Assembly: GCA_021844725.1 (NCBI GenBank)
Contig: JAKBSX010000205.1
Span: forward strand, 1-6,037
Length of the DNA stretch: 6,037 bases
Direction of reading: 5' to 3'
Origin: Actinomycetes bacterium
GTDB taxonomy: Bacteria > Actinomycetota > Acidimicrobiia > Acidimicrobiales > Acidimicrobiaceae
Shown: in pieces, positions 1 to 5,867 of the stretch
Numbering within the stretch: position 1 is the stretch's first letter
Layout of the letters: each line of letters starts with the position of its first letter
Notes under the pieces: generated by a model
What the model saw: only the letters and a program-made list of their open reading frames with translations
Database searches by the model: none
Told to the model about the DNA's origin: nothing
Program-made: the position numbers and the translations under genes

Positions 1-293
1 GTCTCATCGCCTCTAAGAAAGAGGGTTGGGGATTATCAGCTTTCGAGCCCCAGGCCCATTCTTGTATAACAATTGCATACAATGTTCCAGGAATAAGCGA
101 ATCTGTGATTGATGGAAAGACAGGAATACTTATTGAGGACGGGAATCTGAAAAGCCTGTGTGAGATAGTTGGTCGACTCACGAAAAATCAATGCATGATT
201 GAACAATTGTCGAAGAATTGCTATCGTAGAGTATCCAACTATTCTTGGATTAATTGCTATGATGATTTCAAGCGAGCAATTGATGCATTGTGA
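1..293 (+). CDS. GT4 family glycosyltransferase, C-terminal part (5' end outside window)
   Basis: This is the last 96 residues of a GT-B fold, GT4-type glycosyltransferase, read from base 3; the start lies upstream of the window. Enzymes of this family move a sugar from a nucleotide-sugar donor to an acceptor on the cytoplasmic side, usually in surface-polysaccharide or N-glycan assembly. The visible part carries the donor-binding EX7E element, EGWGLSAFE at partial residues 7-15, then VPGISESV and DGKTGILIEDGN, the usual GT4 order. The usual aromatic residue near the C-terminus is present in YSWINCYDDF. The segment after the second glutamate reads PQAHSCITIAY rather than the common AxAxGxPVVAY, so it is somewhat divergent. 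The reading frame is clean and the stop is TGA at 291-293. That stop overlaps a GTG at 290, the apparent start of the next, decayed gene. Donor and acceptor cannot be inferred. Confidence 0.9.
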   Translation, partial: LIASKKEGWGLSAFEPQAHSCITIAYNVPGISESVIDGKTGILIEDGNLKSLCEIVGRLTKNQCMIEQLSKNCYRRVSNYSWINCYDDFKRAIDAL

Positions 294-784
294 GTTATTC
301 AATCAAACATCCTGAAGCTGATATGTTTTTAGTACTATGGGTTACTGATGGCGTGAGCAAGTCACGGTCTTTTGGCGTATTGGTTAAAATCTCCATCTCC
401 CGGCTTGAATCTTGATGGGAGCGTTGTATTTAGCGGCCATGTGAGCAGAGAGAAACTTGCAGAGCTGGTTGATGAATCATGGGTTAACGTTCATTGCTCC
501 TTTTCTGATAGTTGGGGCCTTTCCGCAATAGAGACAGCAGCAGCAGGAACATACACTGCGGCTTACAGAGTCCCGGATATTTCTGAAACTGTTCTAGACT
601 GTAAGACAGGTTTGCTTGTCGATGATGGAAACGTAACCGCACTGTCTTCCGCAATCAGAAGCGTTATTGAAAACAGTCAAGACTATGCCAGTAGATGCAG
701 GAAACTGTGGAACAATACTTTTGGGACAATGCCGCTGAGCTATGGGAATCGCTATTGATTAAAGTCAGTTCTCGGGAAACATGA
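290..784 (+). pseudogene. Decayed GT4 glycosyltransferase, internally deleted and frameshifted
   Basis: This is the remnant of a second GT4 gene, paralogous to the one before it. A GTG at 290-292 overlaps the upstream TGA and opens a frame reading MSYSIKHPEADMF then LVLWVTDGVS, which could be a GT4 N-terminus. Around 345-385 the homology moves to the next frame, giving SVVFSGHVSREKL, then DSWGLSAIE (codons 507-533), VPDISETV and CKTGLLVDDGN. That is only the last third of the catalytic domain, so roughly 200 residues appear to be missing. The first glutamate of EX7E is aspartate and the usual G-x-P reads GTYT, both signs of decay. At 719-722 a run of four T shifts the frame again: one more T would give FWDNAAELWESLL, a typical GT4 C-terminus, ending at TGA 782-784. 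As written, the frame stops at 756-758. The open frame that begins at TTG 372 has no convincing start. The homology is clear; the exact junction is not. Confidence 0.8.
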
Positions 785-873
785 AACCTGCTGTAGTGTT
801 AGATATTACCTTTCTTATGAAAATGTGGCCTCTGTTTTGTTATCACGTTGATGCGTTCACACCTTCGGGTTAA
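781..873 (+). pseudogene. 30-codon reading frame, possible 5' stub of a lost gene
   Basis: The frame begins MKPAVVLDITFLMK and ends at TAA 871-873, three bases before the GT2 start codon. Its ATG at 781-783 overlaps TGA 782-784, the end of the frame-restored GT4 remnant, forming ATGA. The first residues resemble the opening beta strand of a GT-B glycosyltransferase, but the match is too short to prove. The pattern of neighbours (coupled start kept, body missing) suggests the stub of a deleted gene. It could also be a chance frame or a small leader peptide. No Shine-Dalgarno motif is evident before it. Confidence 0.3.
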
Positions 874-876
874 TCC

Positions 877-1668
877 ATGCAACCTGTTATTTCTGTCATA
901 ATTCCAACGAAAAACAGTGCTCGAAATCTTCCTCGCCTACTTGCCTCCCTTCAAAAGCAGACTTATCGGAACTTCGAAACTATTATCGTAGACAACAATA
1001 GTACAGACGCCACCAAGGACATTGCTATCGCAAGAGGATCGACAGTTGAGAATCTAACGTCTGAAAGGTCGGAAGCGAGGAATAGAGGAGCAGAAATTGC
1101 TCGCTCCAATATTCTCCTTTTCGTCGACTCAGACATGGAACTTACGGAATACGTACTGGAACGATGTATTTCAGAGATGAACACTTTCGATGCGCTATGC
1201 CTCAGAGAATCGGTTGTGACTGGAAATAATTACTGGGCGAGAGCTCGAGCGTTTGAGAGAGACAGTTATTTTAGATCGCTGTATTACGAAGCCGCAAGGT
1301 GTTTGCGGAGAAATGTCTTCAATGACATTGGAGGATACGATACTTCGTTAATAGGTTTGGAAGATATAGCGTTACAAGCGAATCTGATCCAGAGTGGCTA
1401 CAGGATCGGATGGATTGATGATACTATCCTACACCATGAGGAAGATGTAGGTTTCAAACAATATCTGTTGAAAAGAAGGCTATACGGAAGTACGGACAAA
1501 CAGTTTCAACACAAATTTCCGGCGTACTGGAAAAGGCTGCAATCCCCAGTAAAGCGCTCAAGGGTCTTACTTAGACATTACTTACGAGTTAGTGAACTTT
1601 CTGACTTGCAGTATGCACCCGCCATCCTACTCATGAGGAGCGCGGAATTCATTGTGAGAAGGCAGTGA
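877..1668 (+). CDS. GT2 family glycosyltransferase
   Basis: This is an apparently intact 263-residue GT-A fold glycosyltransferase of family GT2. It would transfer a sugar from a nucleotide-sugar donor with inversion, on the cytoplasmic face, probably in surface glycan or lipid-linked oligosaccharide assembly. The N-terminus VISVIIPTKNSARNLP (residues 4-19) and the first nucleotide-binding aspartate in IIVDNNSTD (about 36-44) are typical. SEARNRGAEIA (65-75) leads to the metal-binding DSD at 84-86. IGGYD (151-155) and the acceptor-side LED (161-163) follow, with a paired His at 186-187. The C-terminal 70 residues are basic, with a short hydrophobic stretch (YAPAILLM) that may rest on the membrane. 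ATG 877 is chosen because the GT2 strand begins four codons later; no strong ribosome-binding site is seen. The stop TGA overlaps a downstream GTG (GTGA). The sugar specificity is unknown. Confidence 0.95.
   Translation: MQPVISVIIPTKNSARNLPRLLASLQKQTYRNFETIIVDNNSTDATKDIAIARGSTVENLTSERSEARNRGAEIARSNILLFVDSDMELTEYVLERCISEMNTFDALCLRESVVTGNNYWARARAFERDSYFRSLYYEAARCLRRNVFNDIGGYDTSLIGLEDIALQANLIQSGYRIGWIDDTILHHEEDVGFKQYLLKRRLYGSTDKQFQHKFPAYWKRLQSPVKRSRVLLRHYLRVSELSDLQYAPAILLMRSAEFIVRRQ
1654..1667 (+). promoter_or_regulatory. GTGA ribosome-binding motif and overlapping start for the 1665 remnant
   Basis: GTGA at 1654-1657 lies seven bases before GTG 1665-1667 and would pair with the GGTGATC-complementary 3' end of archaeal 16S rRNA. 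The GTG overlaps the GT2 stop TGA (1666-1668). This supports 1665 as a former translation start coupled to the GT2 gene, although the frame behind it is now broken. Four bases is a weak match on its own. Confidence 0.35.
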
Positions 1669-1845
1669 CGTCACCAAGTATGATAATGATCTCCTCCTAT
1701 TATCCTTTGGATTGGGTATAGGGCGCGTGACACCGAGATATATGTATCGGAAATGGAAAGCGAAATGTGTGGAAGACGTATGAGTCCCTACAAGCCAACT
1801 TTGTCTCCAATTAAGACGCCGAATCAGTATGGTGGTTTCCTTTGA
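1665..1845 (+). pseudogene. Stub of a GT4-like gene with one frameshift
   Basis: From GTG 1665 the frame gives MIMISSYYPLDW (ATG at 1680), strongly reminiscent of the first strand and proline-containing loop of GT4 glycosyltransferases (MISSYYPPxxGG), before a TAG at 1719-1721. Moving one base forward near 1715-1722 opens a frame reading ARDTEIYVSEMESEM, which fits the following helix of such enzymes. That frame stays open to TGA 1843-1845, which overlaps the TTG start of the next gene (TTGA). Only about 60 codons remain of a gene that would normally have 350-400, so nearly all of the enzyme is missing. The final 20 residues, starting MSPYKPTL, are not recognisable and may be the original C-terminus. 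Alternatives are plain intergenic DNA or separate small frames. The N-terminal likeness and the overlaps at both ends favour a deleted gene. Confidence 0.5.
1831..1845 (+). promoter_or_regulatory. GGTG ribosome-binding motif and TTGA overlap that set the start of the large membrane protein
   Basis: GGTG at 1831-1834 sits seven bases before TTG 1842-1844 and fits the archaeal anti-Shine-Dalgarno sequence. TTG is the only usable start between the in-frame stop TAA 1812-1814 and a methionine at residue 39, which lies after the first membrane segment. The TTG overlaps a TGA at 1843-1845 in the preceding frame, as expected for translational coupling. Confidence 0.5.
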
Positions 1846-4800
1846 AGCATATTACACTACCAGAAAATGTTCGTTCGCTGCTACTTAGGATTTCCATTCC
1901 CTTTGCTTTATACCTTAGTATAGCAATCTTGCAATTGCGAGCTTTAATCCCTTACATGGTAGAAAGTGGATCGTTATCTGCTTCCTCCGTTCTCGCCAAT
2001 TATCCATTATACCCTTTGTCACCACCTGTATTTGCTGAAGAGTGGATAATTTCTCCAGCAACTCTAATTTCATTTCTTGTTTCATCATTCAACGGTTCAG
2101 CCGTTGACGTGTACGCCGTACAATTCATTCTCATAGTCGCATTTGAAGGATTCACCTTTTATCTTTACGCCAACCGGTTACTCAGAGATTGCACAGGTGA
2201 CCAGACGACGTCTATTTACTTCGCTGCATTTCTTGGCGGATTTGTCTATATGAATCAACCAGTTTTTAATTTGGAAATGATTTATTGGAATCAGTTAGCT
2301 CAGACATACGCGGCTCTTCCATTATTAATGTTACTTTCATACCTATTGATTAAGACAACACAGGTGAGGAAGGCAGTTATTCTTTTTGTGTGCTTATCTC
2401 TCGTTATTTCTTATCTAATTGTATATGATACTCATTCATTGGTCATTGTTCCTATTGTTCTAATAATCCAACTACTCATATCCAAAGTGATTAATAAGAA
2501 AACATCTATTACAAAAGGGTTTGCCGCGTTTGGTTTCGCATACGCACTCGCCATAGCCATTGATTTTTCAAGTGTGCTTTACTTGTTAAACCAACATGCT
2601 CTTGGAACCAGCTTCTTTTGGGGTTCGAAGACTGCAACAAACATTGACTCTGGTTGGGCTAATGCTAGTCAAACGTTTTGGTTATTCATTCAAAACAATT
2701 ATTTTGGCAGAGACCAGATATTGGGAACGCTCAGCAAGCATTATCCTCTTCTCGTTGGCATGTACGAAATTTTCGGCGTAATTATGGTTGCTTTGTCTGT
2801 TTCGTCCGTTCTTTTTTCAAATAGAGGTACGGCGATCAGGAGAATGTGTTTACTCCTCATAGCACTGCTATTGGTAATTGTAGGAATATACAGCTACAGT
2901 TTTAATGGATATTCAGTGGTTTATGACTTGATTCCTTCGTCCAATCTGCTTCTCTCGATCATTCCTGAAGGAATCGTACCTGATGCAGCCATCTCTCTTA
3001 TTGTTTCTATCCTTATTTCCATTACTTCTTATTACTTGATCAGCTACTACCGAAATTACACCATCCAAATTATGGAGTCCTGCGATACATCTCGCATAGA
3101 ACATAAAAATTGGAATCAATCCGCCACTCAGTCTCCAAATCGGACCTTTGGAAATTTCATGGTCCACTCGCGTATCAAAATATTATTGAAAACAAAGCGG
3201 GGATTCAAGGACTTAGTTCCTCTGCTGCTGATAGTGTGTATTGTAATCGCTGGTTTTTTGCAAGCTTCGCCTTCATACCTCTTTGGTAATGCGTCTTTCA
3301 ATAGTGGTGGTTACACCTCAGCGCCGACTCCCACAGATTCAATGGGTCTTACCAGCATAATGTCTTATATGCTATCACATCAGCCGGGTTATGCAGTTTG
3401 GATCCCTCATCCTTATTTCTTCGGTAATCTTGGCTTCCTATATCCAGACTCCTTCTCTTATCCATTTCTAGCAGATGGGTCTTTTTCAACTGAATATTTT
3501 GCGTTTATGCTAAATGGCGGAAGCCAAACACTGCTTGGATCTAGAAATTGGCCCTCCCTTGCCGTGTTTGAGGCAAATGTTGGTGTGAAGTACGATGTCA
3601 TTTGGGGGCCTTCGACAGATTCCATTGCCAGCGAAATGATATCTTCAGGATATTTCCAAGTTGTAATGAAGTTTCAGAGTGCAGTTCTGCTTTCCAACGT
3701 CGCATTTCACGGCCTAGCCTATGCGTCCCCTTATGCGATCATCTCCTCTGGGGGATTGTCATCATATTCTAATTTCGCCCCATATTTGCAGGAAGCATAT
3801 CCTAATGCAAGTCCAGTTCCTTTCTACTCCGACATATTGCCATTTCCCTATCAGTCACTAAACGATTCTAGGACAGCCCTGCTGGTTAACAACGTAAGCG
3901 ATACAACTACTGAACTGGCAGTCGATCTGGCAGGTCCCTCCCATTTCTACAGCCCGTTATTGAATGTCAGCGTTTACAATCAGGCTAAACAGTGGTCAGG
4001 AGGTGATACCACCGATGGCGGTGGGTTTGGCTGGACTAATCTCGAAGCCAATACATACCCAAGCTATTCTTGGCAAAGCTCCTACACTCTTGGGGACGGA
4101 TTCATAGACACTTTTTCTACTACTGCTAAACTTAATTTTTCTTTCCCTGTGAACTCCGCGGGTAGCTACGAGATTCTAGTCAGAACGTTGCATTCAAGTC
4201 TTGGAAATCTAGGATACAATATCACTGTAGGAGGAAAGACATTTGTTGTCAACATTCCCAAGACAAGTTACGCTTACTTCAGTTGGATTAATCTTGGCAG
4301 AGTATCTCTCCATAAGGGTTGGAATCCAACGGCTCTTGGGAGTTTCAGGGGAGGAGCTATCAACCTGCTGACAGCCGTTCCAATTGCAACTTGGAAACAT
4401 TTTCAAAGCGTTGCCGCGATTCAGATGCAATACCACCCTCAGTTCATAATTCCACCTACTCTCGATGTTACCTCATCTCCATTGACTCTTCAGCTTCCCT
4501 ATGCAGGCAATTATGGCCTATTGGCAAATCCTTCCCTATCCAAGTGGTCGGCAGTTTTGTCTGAAAACAATAATTATTCGGTCATGAAGTATGATAACGG
4601 TTCTCTCGAATTAGGATCTTTCAGAAACCGAGTCCAAGTCCCAGATTTCTCTAATAGTGGGAGGATAGTCTTGAGTAGTTCTATTCCCACATATCATTCT
4701 GTTACTGTTTCCGCTTGGATTAATTGGAGCGGTGCTGAAGAAACCCATGCACACGGGATTATTGGTCAATGGGGTCCGAATGGCCCATACAATTTCGTCT

Positions 4801-5759
4801 TGGCTGAACAAAACGGCTCAATTCTTTGGACTCTTGGGGGAAGCAATACAGGTTGGTCGAGTCTCTCTTATAGCCCGATTATTCCAAACAAATGGTATTT
4901 CATTGTCGGCGAATTTGGGAATCATACCGGCAAGCTCTTTGTAGATGGACAATTGGTCGCGACCGAATATCACAATTATAATTTCAGTTCGAGCAACACG
5001 ACAAACATCGGCTTCTATAACGCCTCAGCCAAGTATATCCTCAACTTTAATGGCGAAATCGGTCTAGCCGCACTCTCTCCACACATGCTCAATTATTCCA
5101 CAGTTGAATGTTTGTATAATGGTTCTGGCAGCTTGCATGAAATGCCCAACGTAGTCGGGGTGGGACTAATAAACAATCCTCTTTTGCTCTCCAATAACTC
5201 AGTCAAACTGAGTGTATCTGGCCTTGCTTATCGCAACGTTTCTGTTTATTCTATTCCCATCCCTCTGCTGTCAAACGATCTCTCCTCAGGTAGTGAACTA
5301 AATATTGATGCAACTTCAGGTTTCATAAGCGCGCATTTTGTCAATGCCGGAAACATCAGTATCGAATATCCAAGCAAGTCACCCCCGTTTGTGTTAACCC
5401 GGAATGTAATATCACCTTTTTGCGCGCCGGCAATCCAGTTGAACGTCACCACCCAATCTGAACCCTTTGATGGGCAAGTAGTCAGGTCAATAGCACTTAA
5501 GGAACCGCAATCAGATATGGGAAAACCTATTTACGTCTCAATTGCCGGATTCGGAACGGAATTGATACTTCAGGGGTCTTCGCTTTCTATTGGCACCGGC
5601 AGATTCGCTCCATTCCCCGCCAGTGGTGTTACTGAAGGATTTGTACTTCCAGGATTCACAAACGTTAGCACTTCGGTAGGTTTCGTGTCGTGGTATAATC
5701 AAGCTGCATTTTTCAAAGGGGAGGTAATTTCATACACCGCGTTCTTCTCATCCCATTAA
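1842..5759 (+). CDS. Large polytopic membrane protein, GT-C/YfhO-like, with extracytoplasmic LamG-type domain
   Basis: This is a 1305-residue protein. Residues 1-477 hold about 11-12 hydrophobic helices (near 15-37, 88-110, 124-140, 152-171, 177-195, 199-215, 227-249, 303-325, 333-356, 382-403 and 457-477). A loop after helix 1 contains YPLYPLSPPVFAEEW, placed like the catalytic loop of GT-C glycosyltransferases; E66 and E67 are candidate acidic residues by inference only. Residues 480-640 carry GVKYDVIWG (581-589) followed by SGYFQVVMKF, a pattern seen in exodomains of YfhO-like membrane proteins. Residues about 725-850 are beta-rich and resemble carbohydrate-binding modules (GSYEILVRTL, INLGRVSLHKGW). 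Residues about 930-1090 are LamG/concanavalin-like: VTVSAWINW, HGIIGQWG, NKWYFIVGEF, LFVDGQ, FNGEIGLAALS. The exodomain has 22 N-x-S/T sequons and two cysteines. There is no C-terminal membrane segment; it ends in FFSSH. A likely role is transfer or binding of surface glycan sugars. The family assignment is tentative. Confidence 0.93.
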   Translation: MKHITLPENVRSLLLRISIPFALYLSIAILQLRALIPYMVESGSLSASSVLANYPLYPLSPPVFAEEWIISPATLISFLVSSFNGSAVDVYAVQFILIVAFEGFTFYLYANRLLRDCTGDQTTSIYFAAFLGGFVYMNQPVFNLEMIYWNQLAQTYAALPLLMLLSYLLIKTTQVRKAVILFVCLSLVISYLIVYDTHSLVIVPIVLIIQLLISKVINKKTSITKGFAAFGFAYALAIAIDFSSVLYLLNQHALGTSFFWGSKTATNIDSGWANASQTFWLFIQNNYFGRDQILGTLSKHYPLLVGMYEIFGVIMVALSVSSVLFSNRGTAIRRMCLLLIALLLVIVGIYSYSFNGYSVVYDLIPSSNLLLSIIPEGIVPDAAISLIVSILISITSYYLISYYRNYTIQIMESCDTSRIEHKNWNQSATQSPNRTFGNFMVHSRIKILLKTKRGFKDLVPLLLIVCIVIAGFLQASPSYLFGNASFNSGGYTSAPTPTDSMGLTSIMSYMLSHQPGYAVWIPHPYFFGNLGFLYPDSFSYPFLADGSFSTEYFAFMLNGGSQTLLGSRNWPSLAVFEANVGVKYDVIWGPSTDSIASEMISSGYFQVVMKFQSAVLLSNVAFHGLAYASPYAIISSGGLSSYSNFAPYLQEAYPNASPVPFYSDILPFPYQSLNDSRTALLVNNVSDTTTELAVDLAGPSHFYSPLLNVSVYNQAKQWSGGDTTDGGGFGWTNLEANTYPSYSWQSSYTLGDGFIDTFSTTAKLNFSFPVNSAGSYEILVRTLHSSLGNLGYNITVGGKTFVVNIPKTSYAYFSWINLGRVSLHKGWNPTALGSFRGGAINLLTAVPIATWKHFQSVAAIQMQYHPQFIIPPTLDVTSSPLTLQLPYAGNYGLLANPSLSKWSAVLSENNNYSVMKYDNGSLELGSFRNRVQVPDFSNSGRIVLSSSIPTYHSVTVSAWINWSGAEETHAHGIIGQWGPNGPYNFVLAEQNGSILWTLGGSNTGWSSLSYSPIIPNKWYFIVGEFGNHTGKLFVDGQLVATEYHNYNFSSSNTTNIGFYNASAKYILNFNGEIGLAALSPHMLNYSTVECLYNGSGSLHEMPNVVGVGLINNPLLLSNNSVKLSVSGLAYRNVSVYSIPIPLLSNDLSSGSELNIDATSGFISAHFVNAGNISIEYPSKSPPFVLTRNVISPFCAPAIQLNVTTQSEPFDGQVVRSIALKEPQSDMGKPIYVSIAGFGTELILQGSSLSIGTGRFAPFPASGVTEGFVLPGFTNVSTSVGFVSWYNQAAFFKGEVISYTAFFSSH
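5680..5753 (+). repeat. Inverted repeat, arm 1 (74 bp, perfect)
   Basis: Bases 5680-5753 are the exact reverse complement of 5964-6037, with no mismatch over 74 bp. Arm 1 is coding: it specifies residues 1281-1304 of the large membrane protein plus part of codon 1280. Identity ends on a codon boundary, just before the final His codon and the TAA. The spacer between the arms is 210 bp. No recombinase gene or recombinase-type core site is recognisable in the window. Confidence 0.97.
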
Positions 5760-5821
5760 TCAATCTGGACTTAAGCCTCTGACGTAATTGAAACCGCCAA
5801 TTGTGTGCTTACGCCAATTTG

Positions 5822-5837
5822 TTCTGTCCGCACAGAA
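5822..5837. terminator. Small hairpin between convergent reading frames
   Basis: TTCTGT, a CCGC loop and ACAGAA form a perfect 6-bp stem in the short stretch between the plus-strand stop (5759) and the minus-strand stop (5868). It is followed by only three T. The place suits a two-way terminator, but the stem is short and such a hairpin arises easily by chance. Confidence 0.2.
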
Positions 5838-5867
5838 TTTGGCAAGGTCCATGGCAACAGGGCGATT

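Noticed and set aside
36..302. Minus-strand 88-codon frame opposite the first GT4 gene
   Set aside because: The plus strand has clear GT4 motifs in the same bases; the minus-strand frame has no family features.
372..758. 128-codon open frame taken as an intact small gene
   Set aside because: It starts at a TTG inside a GT4 domain, lacks two-thirds of the enzyme, and its end becomes canonical only after a frame change, so it is treated as part of a pseudogene.
963..1184. Minus-strand 73-codon frame within the GT2 gene
   Set aside because: It is a shadow of the GT2 gene, whose motifs are all on the plus strand.
2596..5452. Several 60-85 codon frames on both strands inside the large membrane gene
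   Set aside because: All lie in alternative frames of a continuous 1305-codon gene with clear membrane and beta-domain patterns; none has a recognisable start signal or domain.
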